Notes: a model not told the origin generated them from the letters alone. Numbered from the stretch's first letter, positions 7,939-16,746 are shown. The stretch is DNA of 37,918 bases from an uncultured SAR86 cluster bacterium (GCA_902562135.1 CACESE010000001.1:94181-132098), one strand, 5' to 3'. Numbers and translations: made by a program.

Positions 7939-9456
7939 TTATTTATTTTTAAATTTTAAAAAACAAAACCCCAGAAGGATTAATAATAAAATTGTAATAA
8001 AAGGTATTTTACCGTAACTATTTATGGGAGTTGAGCCTGAAAAAAATTTGATAGTCTGATTAAGATTTTCAAAATTATTTTTTTTATCTAGCTCATTATC
8101 TAATTTAATGAAAGAGGTGACCTTTCCTTTTTCATCAATAATTGCACTTATGCCGCTAGTGGTGCTCCTGATCAAGGGCTTTCTGCTTTCTGAAGCTCTG
8201 AATCTGGCAATTTGAAGATGTTGATGAGGCCCAAAGGTTTTTCCAAACCAAGCGTCATTACTAGCTGTAAATAATAAGTTGCTCTCTGAAGCGTACTTAA
8301 AGAATAAATCTTGATATGCAACTTCGTAACATATAGAAGCAAAAATAGAAAAATTTTCTCCATGAATAAGACTATTATTTCTTGCAGCGCTAACTTCAGG
8401 TCTAGAAAAATTGAAGAAATTAAAAAAATAATTAAAGAAATCATAAGGAACATATTCTCCAAACGGCACAAGAACTTCTTTATCGTATTTTCCCTCCACG
8501 TTACCAAAACTTATCAAAGAATTATAAATTTTGTCTTCATTTTCAGATAATGTTCCTGCAATTACACCAATATTTGCTTTTTCAGTTAATGCTAAGAAAG
8601 GTTTTATATAAAATTGAAAATTCGAAAACTTGCCAGGCAAAAACACCTCTGGGAAAAAAAATAGTTTGGGTGTTTGAGACTCATCAATTAGTCTAGATGA
8701 TTCTTTAAGTAATAAGCCTCCCATGATGTCAATAGACTCTCTTCTTCCGGAGGGAGTCCATTTTTCTTTAATACCTATATTTGGTTGAACGACTACAACA
8801 TCCACCTCTGATGTAGATTTTGTCCAGCCAATATCTTTTATATTTGCGTTTATTAAAAAGACAAATACGATCAAAAAACTGCTTGCAATAATATAGGTAG
8901 AATTGAGTTTTTTTAAACTATTGGAAAACTCCAAAATAAGGGTTGATAAAAAGACAATTAAGAAGGATGTTCCAAAAATTCCGGCTATAGGAATGAATCC
9001 GTTTATCAAGAAATTGTCTAAAGCTGAATAACCAAGGTACAACCAAGGAAAACCTGAAAGTAAAAATTCCCTGAGCCATTCAAAAATAACCCATATCGAA
9101 GGAAACAACATCAATCTGCTAAAAAAATTTTCTTGTCTTAGAAAGTTGTATAGCAAAAAAGACATAGCTTGAAAGATTGATAAAAAGGCAGCTAGTAATA
9201 TTGTTAGGACATAAGAGACTATTGGGCTAGCACCTCCATAAACACTAATGCTATTTTCTATCCAAAATATTCCAAAAAACCAAAACCCCAATCCAAAAAA
9301 ATATCCCATCATGAAAGAATCTTTTGATCCGTTTTGATTAAGAATGACTAATATCACTAAAGGAATTATGTGAGCCAGCACCCAAAAATTAAAAGGTTCG
9401 AAAGCTAGAATTAAAAGGGTACCTAAAAAGAAAGAAAATACCGTTTTTAAAATCAT
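7939..9456 (-). CDS. lnt: Apolipoprotein N-acyltransferase
   Basis: A 505-residue inner-membrane enzyme that adds the third acyl chain to the N-terminal cysteine of lipoproteins. About six to seven hydrophobic helices in the first 205 residues are followed by a periplasmic nitrilase-like domain. The catalytic triad can be placed at E270 (FFPEVFLPG), K326 (KEVLVPFGEYVPY) and C376 (ASICYEVAY), close to E267, K335 and C387 of the E. coli enzyme. A final hydrophobic segment lies near the C-terminus. It follows maf by 31 bases and abuts the L,D-transpeptidase. lptE, bamD and the transpeptidase in this window are likely substrates. Confidence 0.95.
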   Translation of the reverse strand: MILKTVFSFFLGTLLILAFEPFNFWVLAHIIPLVILVILNQNGSKDSFMMGYFFGLGFWFFGIFWIENSISVYGGASPIVSYVLTILLAAFLSIFQAMSFLLYNFLRQENFFSRLMLFPSIWVIFEWLREFLLSGFPWLYLGYSALDNFLINGFIPIAGIFGTSFLIVFLSTLILEFSNSLKKLNSTYIIASSFLIVFVFLINANIKDIGWTKSTSEVDVVVVQPNIGIKEKWTPSGRRESIDIMGGLLLKESSRLIDESQTPKLFFFPEVFLPGKFSNFQFYIKPFLALTEKANIGVIAGTLSENEDKIYNSLISFGNVEGKYDKEVLVPFGEYVPYDFFNYFFNFFNFSRPEVSAARNNSLIHGENFSIFASICYEVAYQDLFFKYASESNLLFTASNDAWFGKTFGPHQHLQIARFRASESRKPLIRSTTSGISAIIDEKGKVTSFIKLDNELDKKNNFENLNQTIKFFSGSTPINSYGKIPFITILLLILLGFCFLKFKNK

Positions 9457-9487
9457 CTATACATTAGCTTAACAAAAAAAATGAGTT

Positions 9488-10099
9488 CTACTTTAGCCAA
9501 AAACTAATTTTTTTATTTTCTAATAGTCTACAAGTTTCGAAAATTGGAAGCCCTACAACATTTGAATAACTTCCTACAATCTTCTCTATAAAAGTAGCCC
9601 CAAGACCTTGGATCGCATAACCGCCAGCTTTGTCAACAGGCTCCCCAGTTTTCCAATACCTCAAACACTCATCACCGCTCAATTGTCTAAAATGAACCTC
9701 GCTTTCAACTATTTCAAAACTAATATTTGCATCTTCTGAGCTAGCATTTCTAAGATCTGCTATAGCGACGCAGGTAAATACTTGATGAGATCTCCCAGAT
9801 AGCTCCAATAGCATTGAAATACAATGGTCTTGGTCTACAGGTTTTCCGAAAATTTGGTTATCTAAGGACACCACTGTATCTGCAGTTATGACAGGAATAA
9901 TTTTTTCTCTTTTTGCTTGAATTATTGCTAGTGAATTAAGAGCTTTTTCTTTGGTATTTCTCTCTACAAATTCTAAAGCGGATTCATTCGGAAGTATTTC
10001 TTCTTTAAAATTACATTTTAAAATTTCAAAATTTACACCTAATAAATCTAGAATTTCTTTACGTCTAGGAGACTGAGAGGCGAGATAAATACTCGACAC
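9488..10099 (-). CDS. maf: Maf-family nucleoside triphosphate pyrophosphatase (YhdE-like)
   Basis: A 203-residue Maf protein, a house-cleaning pyrophosphatase acting on dTTP/UTP and modified nucleotides. It has the N-terminal IYLASQSPRRKEILDLLG motif, ITADTVVSLDNQIFGKP, and the C-terminal DKAGGYAIQGLGATFIEKI and GSYSNVVGLP blocks, which fit the YhdE branch better than YceF. The start is GTG at 10099, sharing its first base with the rpmG stop (TAGTG), so translation is coupled to the ribosomal protein genes. There is no nearby in-frame ATG that keeps the SQSPRR motif. Confidence 0.92.
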   Translation of the reverse strand: MSSIYLASQSPRRKEILDLLGVNFEILKCNFKEEILPNESALEFVERNTKEKALNSLAIIQAKREKIIPVITADTVVSLDNQIFGKPVDQDHCISMLLELSGRSHQVFTCVAIADLRNASSEDANISFEIVESEVHFRQLSGDECLRYWKTGEPVDKAGGYAIQGLGATFIEKIVGSYSNVVGLPIFETCRLLENKKISFWLK

Positions 10100-10254
10100 T
10101 ATTTAATTTTATCTTCTTTATAAATGACGTGTTTTCTTACTACAGGATCAAATTTTTTAATTTCTATTTTGTCTGGAGTGTTAGTTTTATTTTTATCTGA
10201 AGTGTAATAATGACCGGTTCCTGCTGAAGAAACTAGTTTGATTTTTTCTCTCAT
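10099..10254 (-). CDS. rpmG: 50S ribosomal protein L33
   Basis: A 51-codon gene on the minus strand. The protein begins [20 protein letters not shown] and ends in [20 protein letters not shown], a textbook gammaproteobacterial L33 of the form lacking the zinc-binding cysteines. Its start overlaps the rpmB stop by four bases (ATGA at 10251-10254) and its stop shares one base with the maf GTG start. The rpmB-rpmG pair is a near-universal operon in this class. Confidence 0.97.
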   Translation of the reverse strand: MREKIKLVSSAGTGHYYTSDKNKTNTPDKIEIKKFDPVVRKHVIYKEDKIK

Positions 10255-10487
10255 ATTTTTTCCCCTCTAGCTCTGATTTCACTAAGAACAGTGTCGATCC
10301 CTTTCTTATCAATTATTCTTAATCCTTTTGCAGATACATTTAAAGAAACGAATTTATTTTCAGATTCTACCCAGAATTTGTGCTTATGAAGGTTAGGCAT
10401 GAATCTTCTTCTTGTTTTATTAATAGCTTTAGAAACATTATTACCTGACATGGGGGTTTTGCCCGTGACTTGACAAATTTTACTCAT
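10251..10487 (-). CDS. rpmB: 50S ribosomal protein L28
   Basis: A 78-residue L28 with the characteristic opening [19 protein letters not shown] and the basic [20 protein letters not shown] segment. The length equals that of the E. coli protein. It is the first gene of rpmB-rpmG-maf-lnt-transpeptidase-peroxidase. Unlike most operon leaders in this window, it has a recognisable Shine-Dalgarno sequence (AGAGG about eight bases before the ATG) and a leader of roughly 17 bases. Confidence 0.97.
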   Translation of the reverse strand: MSKICQVTGKTPMSGNNVSKAINKTRRRFMPNLHKHKFWVESENKFVSLNVSAKGLRIIDKKGIDTVLSEIRARGEKI

Positions 10488-10565
10488 ATATAGCCTCTCT
10501 GAGGGATGATTTATACCAGAATCTTAGTCTTTAGGAAACCTAAATCAGGTTATAATTCTGTTCGA
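10488..10565. promoter_or_regulatory. Divergent rpmB/coaBC promoter region
   Basis: On the minus strand, an extended -10 element TGGTATAAA at about 10511-10519 gives a short rpmB leader carrying an AGAGG ribosome site. On the plus strand, a consensus TATAAT at 10551-10556 lies nine bases before the coaBC ATG at 10566, placing the predicted transcription start within about three bases of that codon. This also argues against reading coaBC from the upstream in-frame ATG at 10506. Confidence 0.6.
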
Positions 10566-11771
10566 ATGAGTAACTTGGCCAACAAAAATATCCTTCTTTG
10601 TGTCACCGGAGGTATTGCTGCCTATAAGGCAGCGGAATTAGTGAGGCTTTTTAAAACCGCTAATGCATCTGTGAGAGTTCTAATGACTCAAGGAGCGCAA
10701 GAATTTATAACTCCACTTACAATGCAAGCTCTGTCAGGAGACAAGGTGCATACAGATCTTCTTAGCACAGAAGCCGAGGCAGCAATGGGACACATAGAAC
10801 TTGCAAAATGGAGTGATCTAATTGTAGTTGCTCCTTGTTCAGCTAATTCGTTATCAAAATTAGCTGAAGGAAGAGGAGATGACTTATTTTCTGCAGTTTG
10901 TTTAGCTTCGGAAAGTGATTTATTTGTGGCGCCAGCAATGAACCAAGCAATGTGGAAAGATACGAGAACTCAAAAAAATTTGAAAAGAATAATTAAATTC
11001 GGAGCAAAAATCATTGGACCTGTATCTGGAGAACAAGCTTGTGGCGACATTGGTGAGGGGAGAATGACTGAGCCAAAAGATATTTTTTCAGAAATTGAAA
11101 ATGAAATTGAATGTGGCTTGCTAACTGGAAGAAAAGTTTTGATAACCGCTGGCCCAACTCAAGAAATGATTGATCCTGTGAGATTCATTTCTAATAAAAG
11201 TTCAGGAAAAATGGGCTTTTCACTTGCAGAAGAGATTAAAAATCAAGGCGCAATTGTCACTCTGATATCTGGGCCAGTTAATTTAGAAACGCCCGATAAA
11301 GTAAAAAGATTTGACGTTCAATCTGCAAAAGAAATGCAATCAAAAGTAGAAGAGTTAATAGAAGATTATGATATTTTTATTTCAGCTGCAGCAGTAGCAG
11401 ATTTCAAACCAAAAAAATTTGAACAAAAAAAAATTAAAAAAGGTTCTAAAGTCGGTCAAATGAAAATAGAGTTGGATAAGAATTTTGATATTTTAAAGAC
11501 AGTTACTGATAAAAAATTAAACTTGAAAACTATAGGTTTTGCAGCTGAAACTGATGATTTAATTAACAATGCTGAAAAAAAACTGGTTGAAAAAAATTTA
11601 GATCTTATTGTCGCCAATGATGTTTCAGATCAGTCAATCGGATTTGATTCAGATGAAAATGAAGTAACTCTAATTACTAAATTAGAAAAGAAGGTAATAA
11701 AAAAAACTTCCAAGAAAAATGTATCAAAAAAGATTGTTGAGTTCATTGCACAAAAGGTAATCAATGATTAG
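10566..11771 (+). CDS. coaBC: Bifunctional phosphopantothenoylcysteine decarboxylase/synthetase CoaBC
   Basis: A fused 402-residue (ATG 10566) coenzyme A enzyme. The N-terminal CoaC flavoprotein half has ILLCVTGGIAAYKAAELV, the GHIELAKWSDLIVVAPCSAN segment with its active-site His, AMNQAMW, and the Cys-bearing SGEQACGDIGEGRM. The CoaB half has LITAGPTQEMIDPVRFISN, SSGKMG and ISAAAVADFKP. It condenses 4'-phosphopantothenate with cysteine using CTP and then decarboxylates the product. An upstream in-frame ATG at 10506 would add 20 residues not seen in the family and lies upstream of the -10 box. dut overlaps its stop by eight bases, the common coaBC-dut pair. Confidence 0.95.
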   Translation: MSNLANKNILLCVTGGIAAYKAAELVRLFKTANASVRVLMTQGAQEFITPLTMQALSGDKVHTDLLSTEAEAAMGHIELAKWSDLIVVAPCSANSLSKLAEGRGDDLFSAVCLASESDLFVAPAMNQAMWKDTRTQKNLKRIIKFGAKIIGPVSGEQACGDIGEGRMTEPKDIFSEIENEIECGLLTGRKVLITAGPTQEMIDPVRFISNKSSGKMGFSLAEEIKNQGAIVTLISGPVNLETPDKVKRFDVQSAKEMQSKVEELIEDYDIFISAAAVADFKPKKFEQKKIKKGSKVGQMKIELDKNFDILKTVTDKKLNLKTIGFAAETDDLINNAEKKLVEKNLDLIVANDVSDQSIGFDSDENEVTLITKLEKKVIKKTSKKNVSKKIVEFIAQKVIND

Positions 11772-12312
11772 ATGGATTTTTACAAGATTGCTTGGATTTT
11801 TTCTTCCTTCTTTGCTTTCAAGTTTTTTTCAGAACAATACCAAAGGAGAAGCTGGAAAAATTGAAGTTGAATTCAAAATATTAGACAACCGATTAGGTAA
11901 TGAAATACCACTGCCTAAATTTCATACTAGTGGATCTGCAGCGATTGATCTAAGAACTAACATTAAAGAAACTTGTACATTAGGAGCTAACGAAACGAAA
12001 TTATTTTCTACTGGTTTCGCAATACATATTAAAGATGCGAGATTTGCTGCTCTTATTTTACCTAGATCAGGTTTAGGACATAAAGACGGAATAGTCTTAG
12101 GAAATCTTTCAGGCTTAATTGATTCAGATTATCAAGGCGAGATAATGATTTCCTTATGGAACAGATCTCAAAAGGAATTTACAGTAGAACCGGGTGATAG
12201 AATAGCGCAAATGCTTTTTTTTAGCGTTTTTACTCCCGACTTTAAATTAGTAAAAAATTTTGATGAATCTGAAAGAGGAATTGAAGGATTTGGCTCTTCT
12301 GGTAAGATTTAA
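11764..12312 (+). CDS. dut: dUTPase with hydrophobic N-terminal extension
   Basis: The core from about residue 33 is a normal trimeric dUTPase: KILDNRLGNEIPLP, SGSAAIDLRT, LPRSGLGHKDGIVLGN, DSDYQGEIMISLWNRS, GDRIAQMLF, and the C-terminal arm RGIEGFGSSGK that closes over the nucleotide. It hydrolyses dUTP to dUMP and pyrophosphate. The only ATG adds about 32 residues, beginning MIRWIFTRLLGFFLPSLL, which looks like an amphipathic or membrane-inserting helix. No ATG or GTG lies nearer the core. However, AAAGGAG at 11842-11848 stands 11 bases before an in-frame ATT (11860-11862) at the canonical dUTPase start. The start is therefore ambiguous: extended protein, ATT start, or both. Confidence 0.9.
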   Translation: MIRWIFTRLLGFFLPSLLSSFFQNNTKGEAGKIEVEFKILDNRLGNEIPLPKFHTSGSAAIDLRTNIKETCTLGANETKLFSTGFAIHIKDARFAALILPRSGLGHKDGIVLGNLSGLIDSDYQGEIMISLWNRSQKEFTVEPGDRIAQMLFFSVFTPDFKLVKNFDESERGIEGFGSSGKI

Positions 12313-12317
12313 ACATT

Positions 12318-13880
12318 ATGACAATTCCGGTAAATAAAACTCTTCAGGAAAATTTTAAATGGCGAGTGGAATTAACTCCAAATAATACAGCTCATAAATT
12401 TTTAGACAGAGAGACAACATTTAAGGAACTTGACTTACTATCTAATAAAGTAGCAAACGGTATTGTTGCGGAAGGTTGTAAGAAAGATGCCAGAGTAGCC
12501 TATTTGGGAAAAAATTCAGATTATTTTTTCGAAGTTTTATTGGGAACTATTAAATCCGCAACAGTGGCGGTAGGGGTAAATTGGAGATTAGCTCCTCCTG
12601 AAGTTTTGTATGTTATAAACGATTCTAAAAGTGAAATAGTTTTCGTAAGTGAAGATTTTTATCCTGTTATAGATCAAATAAAAGACGATTTAGAAACGGT
12701 CAAAAAAATAATTGCTGTAGATGATAAACATTCAGAACATGAAGGCTATTTATCATGGAGAGATTCTAAACCGGAATCAGAGATCATCATTGAAACAAAT
12801 ATGGACGATGATGTGATTCAACTTTATACATCTGGAACAACTGGGCATCCCAAAGGAGTGCAAATAACTAATGGAAATTTTTCAGCAGCAAATGATTCAG
12901 TCCAAGATAGTGTTCCTTTTGCTGAAAATGAAACTAACTTAGTCTGCATGCCAGGCTATCATATCGCTGGAACAAATTGGGGAATATGGGGATTATTGCA
13001 CGGTTGTAGAAATATAATAATTGCAGATGTTGATCCAAATCTAATTCTGGATTTGATAGAAACTGAAAAGGTAAGACACTCTTTATTCGTTCCTGCAGTG
13101 ATTTTATTTTTAATATCAAATCCTAAAGCTCAGGAGACGGATTTCAGTTCCTTGGATTTTGTATTATATGGAGCTTCTCCAATTGCAGACGATACAATTA
13201 TTAAAGCACAAGAGATAATGAATTGTGATTTATATCAAGTCTATGGACTGACAGAAACTACGGGAGCAATAACAATTATGATGCCAGAAGATCATGATAA
13301 AAAAAGAAACAAACTAAGATCCTGTGGCAAACCTTTGAATGGAGTTGAAATTAAAATTATAGGAGATGAGGGACAAGAACTTTCTACCGGAGAAATTGGA
13401 GAGGTAATTACAAAAAGTGCTTTAAACATGAAAGGTTATTGGAACAAATCTGATGCTACTAAAGAAGCAATTCAAAATGAATGGTTTTTTTCAGGAGACG
13501 CTGGGTTCTTTGATGATGAAGGTTATCTTTATATTCATGACAGAGTCAAAGATATGATTGTTTCAGGAGGAGAAAATATTTATCCAGCAGAAGTTGAAAA
13601 TGCTCTTATGAGTAATCCAGATATCATTGATGCTGCAGTGATTGGAATTCCAGATGAAAAATGGGGAGAAAGTGTTAAGGGTTTTGTTGTGCTAAAAGAT
13701 GGAGCAAAATTAAGTGAGGTAGATATTATTTCTTACACAAAAACACAAATTGCTGGATACAAATGTCCAAAAAGCATAAATTTTATAGACATGCTACCAA
13801 GAAATCCGTCAGGCAAAGTTTTAAGAAGAGAGCTGAGAGAGCCTTTTTGGGAAGGCATTGAAAGAAAGGTTGGTGGATAA
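12318..13880 (+). CDS. Acyl-CoA synthetase (AMP-forming), FadD-like
   Basis: A 520-residue member of the ANL adenylate-forming superfamily. The phosphate-binding loop is YTSGTTGHPKGVQ, the A5 region is YQVYGLTETTGAI, the hinge region carries GDAGFFDDEGYLYIHDRVKD followed by SGGENIYPAEVE, and the C-terminal lysine motif is NPSGKVLRREL. It should activate a carboxylic acid, most likely a fatty acid, with ATP to an acyl-AMP and then a CoA thioester. The length (520 aa) suits short FadD13-type ligases. It starts five bases after the dut stop, an unusual companion for coaBC-dut; CoA supply is the only evident thematic link. The acyl substrate cannot be read from sequence. Confidence 0.85.
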   Translation: MTIPVNKTLQENFKWRVELTPNNTAHKFLDRETTFKELDLLSNKVANGIVAEGCKKDARVAYLGKNSDYFFEVLLGTIKSATVAVGVNWRLAPPEVLYVINDSKSEIVFVSEDFYPVIDQIKDDLETVKKIIAVDDKHSEHEGYLSWRDSKPESEIIIETNMDDDVIQLYTSGTTGHPKGVQITNGNFSAANDSVQDSVPFAENETNLVCMPGYHIAGTNWGIWGLLHGCRNIIIADVDPNLILDLIETEKVRHSLFVPAVILFLISNPKAQETDFSSLDFVLYGASPIADDTIIKAQEIMNCDLYQVYGLTETTGAITIMMPEDHDKKRNKLRSCGKPLNGVEIKIIGDEGQELSTGEIGEVITKSALNMKGYWNKSDATKEAIQNEWFFSGDAGFFDDEGYLYIHDRVKDMIVSGGENIYPAEVENALMSNPDIIDAAVIGIPDEKWGESVKGFVVLKDGAKLSEVDIISYTKTQIAGYKCPKSINFIDMLPRNPSGKVLRRELREPFWEGIERKVGG

Positions 13881-13884
13881 CGTA

Positions 13885-14475
13885 TTACTTTCTTAAATTC
13901 ATAGGGTCTTTAAAGTAGACGTAAAAAGATACTACAAACACGAAAGCTAATAAAAAATAAGTAAAGTACTCTACAAATACCGCGCCTAGAAAATATCCAG
14001 TTAAAACATATACAGCAGTCCATGCAGGAGCGGATAAAAATTCTACTGGAAAAAAAAGTTTTGACTTCATCCCCAGTGTTCCGGCTGTCAGAGGAACTAG
14101 ACATCTTAATGGGCCAACAAATCTTCCTAAAGCAACGCTTAAAATTCCATATTTTTTTATAAAAACCCTAGCTCTTTCAACATAGGGTTTTTGTTCTTCT
14201 GGAAACCAGCTGATCACTCTATTACCAATAAGCTTGCCCAATAAGTAACTAATAGAATCACCAAAAATCATACCTAGCGTTGCATAGATAAAAATTTCTA
14301 AAGGACCGATTCCTACACTAGCTGCTAATGCGCCTATTCCTGGCACAATTAAGGTTGCTGGAGTAAATAAACCTACAATTATTAAAGACTCTAAAAAGAC
14401 TAAAGTGAAAGCGGCCCAGTTGATCCATTCAGGATTATTTGTGAGAAATTCAAGGATATTACTAAAATCGAACAT
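13885..14475 (-). CDS. DedA family membrane protein (VTT domain)
   Basis: A 196-residue polytopic inner-membrane protein of the DedA/VTT family. The family core is visible: an LVFLESLIIVGLFTPATLIV helix, the conserved GIGPLEIFIYATLGMIFGDS segment, and the reentrant-loop motif ALGRFVGPLRCLVPLTAG. Family members support membrane-potential homeostasis and lipid (undecaprenyl phosphate or phospholipid) flipping; the exact substrate here is unknown. It stands alone between the acyl-CoA synthetase (convergent, four-base gap) and proA (divergent). Confidence 0.88.
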   Translation of the reverse strand: MFDFSNILEFLTNNPEWINWAAFTLVFLESLIIVGLFTPATLIVPGIGALAASVGIGPLEIFIYATLGMIFGDSISYLLGKLIGNRVISWFPEEQKPYVERARVFIKKYGILSVALGRFVGPLRCLVPLTAGTLGMKSKLFFPVEFLSAPAWTAVYVLTGYFLGAVFVEYFTYFLLAFVFVVSFYVYFKDPMNLRK

Positions 14476-14527
14476 TAATTTATGAAGTTAATATGCAGAC
14501 AATTAATTTATTGCAATAATACAATAC
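14476..14527. promoter_or_regulatory. Divergent DedA/proA promoter region
   Basis: On the minus strand, a well-formed pair TTGCAA and TATTAA with a 17-base spacer predicts a DedA transcript with a leader of about six bases. On the plus strand, an extended -10 element TGCAATAAT (14512-14520) ends seven bases before the proA ATG, predicting a leaderless proA mRNA. The two elements overlap within 52 bases. Confidence 0.6.
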
Positions 14528-15787
14528 ATGAATGATAAAAACTTATCAGATTTAGACGAATTACTAAAAAAAGCAAACGAAGTAAAAGACGAGGTAAGCT
14601 CTTCAACCTTTGAGCAAAAAAATAGAGCTTTGAAGGAAGCAGCTCAATCCTTGAACGACTCTAGAGAAACTCTTAAATCTGCAAATGATTTAGATATGGA
14701 AGATGCGTCACAAAAAGATTTATTAGAGAGTTTTATTGATCGATTAAAATTAAATGAACAGAGGATTGACTCAATGATTTCTGGAATTCACAAGGTTATC
14801 GATTTGAAAGATCCTGTAGGCCAGATGAGTGATAAAACTACTTCGCCTTCTGGATTCCTTGTCTCAAAAATGAGGGTTCCACTAGGAGTGATTGGAATTA
14901 TCTACGAATCTAGACCAAATGTTACAGCTGACGCGTCGGCTTTGTGTCTTAAATCAGGAAACGTAAGCGTTTTGAGAGGAGGATCTGAAGCGATAAATTC
15001 TAATAAGGCAATAGAAAAATGTATGATTGAAGGACTATTGGCTGCGGGCATGCCTAAAAACTCGATACAACTCATAAAAAATCAAGACAGAGCTTTGGTT
15101 GCTGAAATGATAAAAAGAGATAAAGAAATTGACTTGATCATACCAAGGGGTGGAAAAAATTTAATACAAGTAATTGCTAAAGATTCAAGTGTTCCAGTTT
15201 TGAAACATTACGACGGACTTTGTCATGTCTATATTGATGAAAAAGCTGACTTTAATAAGGCGAAAGAAATTGCGTTAAATGCCAAAACTTATCGATATGG
15301 AATATGTGGTGCAATGGAAACTTTATTAATTTCTGAAAAAATCTCTTCTTCTTTGGTATCTGAGATAATTAAATCTTTTGAAGCAAAATCAGTAGAAATC
15401 AGAGGGTGTGAACAAACTTGTAAAAATTTTGATGTTTCACAGGCAAGCGAGGAAGATTGGACAAGTGAATATTTGGCTCCAATTCTTTCTATTAAAACAG
15501 TAAAAAATGTTGACGAGGCTATAGCACATATAAATTTTTATGGTTCGGGACATACTGATTGCATAGTTACTGAAGATGAAAAAGCTAAAGATTTATTTTT
15601 AAGAAAAGTTGATTCGAGTTCCGTTATGCACAATTTACCTACTTGTTTTGCAGACGGATTTGAATATGGGCTTGGAGCAGAAGTCGGAATATCAACAGAT
15701 AAACTTCATGCCAGAGGACCTGTTGGCTTAGAAGGTTTAACGAGTGAAAAATTCATTGTTGAGGGCAATGGCCAAATACGTGCTTGA
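14528..15787 (+). CDS. proA: Gamma-glutamyl phosphate reductase (glutamate-5-semialdehyde dehydrogenase)
   Basis: A 419-residue ProA that reduces gamma-glutamyl phosphate to glutamate-5-semialdehyde with NADPH, the second step to proline. The conserved blocks are GVIGIIYESRPNVTADASAL, CLKSGNVSVLRGGSEA, the active-site Cys in YRYGICGAMETLLI, and the terminal FEYGLGAEVGISTDKLHARG. proB is not in the window. The gene leads a tightly spaced eight-gene block; nadD follows after six bases. The start is backed by an extended -10 element immediately before it. Confidence 0.96.
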   Translation: MNDKNLSDLDELLKKANEVKDEVSSSTFEQKNRALKEAAQSLNDSRETLKSANDLDMEDASQKDLLESFIDRLKLNEQRIDSMISGIHKVIDLKDPVGQMSDKTTSPSGFLVSKMRVPLGVIGIIYESRPNVTADASALCLKSGNVSVLRGGSEAINSNKAIEKCMIEGLLAAGMPKNSIQLIKNQDRALVAEMIKRDKEIDLIIPRGGKNLIQVIAKDSSVPVLKHYDGLCHVYIDEKADFNKAKEIALNAKTYRYGICGAMETLLISEKISSSLVSEIIKSFEAKSVEIRGCEQTCKNFDVSQASEEDWTSEYLAPILSIKTVKNVDEAIAHINFYGSGHTDCIVTEDEKAKDLFLRKVDSSSVMHNLPTCFADGFEYGLGAEVGISTDKLHARGPVGLEGLTSEKFIVEGNGQIRA

Positions 15788-15793
15788 ATATTA

Positions 15794-16423
15794 ATGAGTG
15801 ACACCATTGGCATCTTTGGAGGCGCTTTTGATCCTGTGCATAAGGGACATGTAAGTTCTATTATTGAATTGAAAGATAAATTAGATTTTTCTGAATTAAA
15901 AATTATTCCATGTAATATACCCGCGCAAAAAGAAAAGACCGTTGCATCTAGCTCCGAGAGACTGCAAATGCTTAAACTGGCTTTTGATGAATTCGACAAT
16001 ATAAATATTGACTCTTTTGAAATAGATAAAAAAGGAATCTCTTACACTGTTGATACTTTAGAAGCCATAACTAAAAAAAGTAAAGTTGGTCAGCATCTAA
16101 CTTTGATAATGGGGTTAGATGCATTTATAAATTTAACTAGTTGGAAAAATTACGAAAGAATATTAGAACTTTCTTCAATTTTGATACTGAGAAGACCTAA
16201 TTATGTGTTGAAAAAAAATTATCTTGCTCAATTTGAACGTGAGCTTACAGATGATCTTGAAATCTTCCTAAATTCTAAAGGCAAAATAATTTTTTTTACA
16301 TTAACTCAACTTGAAATTTCGTCTACAGAAATAAAAAAAGCCATTAAAAACAACAAATCTTGTGAAGATTATCTTGATAAAAAAGTTTTAGAATTTATCA
16401 ATGAAAAGTCAATTTATAAATGA
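15794..16423 (+). CDS. nadD: Nicotinate-nucleotide adenylyltransferase
   Basis: A 209-residue nucleotidyltransferase that joins nicotinate mononucleotide and ATP to deamido-NAD. It opens with GIFGGAFDPVHKGHV, carrying the HxGH-type nucleotide motif, has a central LIMGLDAFINLTSWKNYERI block, and ends with the ISSTEIKKAI signature. Its stop overlaps the rsfS start (ATGA at 16420-16423). In E. coli nadD follows leuS-lptE-holA; here those three lie 6 kb downstream in the opposite orientation. Confidence 0.95.
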   Translation: MSDTIGIFGGAFDPVHKGHVSSIIELKDKLDFSELKIIPCNIPAQKEKTVASSSERLQMLKLAFDEFDNINIDSFEIDKKGISYTVDTLEAITKKSKVGQHLTLIMGLDAFINLTSWKNYERILELSSILILRRPNYVLKKNYLAQFERELTDDLEIFLNSKGKIIFFTLTQLEISSTEIKKAIKNNKSCEDYLDKKVLEFINEKSIYK

Positions 16424-16746
16424 CAAAAAAAACCTTAAAAATCATTGACGACACACTAAAGGAAATCAAAGCTCTTGATACAAAGATTTTAAATCTAAAA
16501 AAAATTAATTCTTTTACAGATGTCTTGTTGATAACCAGTGGTTCGTCTTCTACACATATGTCTGCCATATCAAATAAGTTAATAAGAGCATTAAAAAAAA
16601 ATAAGGTTGAAATAATAAACCTAGAAGGAAAGAATTCCGCAGACTGGGTTTTATTAGATCTCGGAGATATTGTTATCAACGTTATGTCAATTTCAGCAAG
16701 AGAATATTATGATCTTGAAAGTCTCTGGGATAACTCGCTAGCATGA
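16420..16746 (+). CDS. rsfS: Ribosome silencing factor RsfS
   Basis: A 108-residue RsfS/Iojap protein that binds L14 on the 50S subunit and blocks subunit joining when nutrients are short. Family features are DVLLITSGSSSTHMSAISN and ADWVLLDLGDIVINVM, with the characteristic late REYYDLESLW. It overlaps nadD and mrdA by ATGA junctions on both sides. rlmH, which normally follows rsfS, is missing: rsfS runs straight into mrdA. Confidence 0.94.
   Translation: MTKKTLKIIDDTLKEIKALDTKILNLKKINSFTDVLLITSGSSSTHMSAISNKLIRALKKNKVEIINLEGKNSADWVLLDLGDIVINVMSISAREYYDLESLWDNSLA

Noticed and set aside
10506-10565. Upstream in-frame ATG for coaBC adding 20 residues.
   Set aside because: It precedes a consensus TATAAT at 10551-10556, and the family begins just before the KNILLCVTGGIAAYK segment, matching the ATG at 10566.
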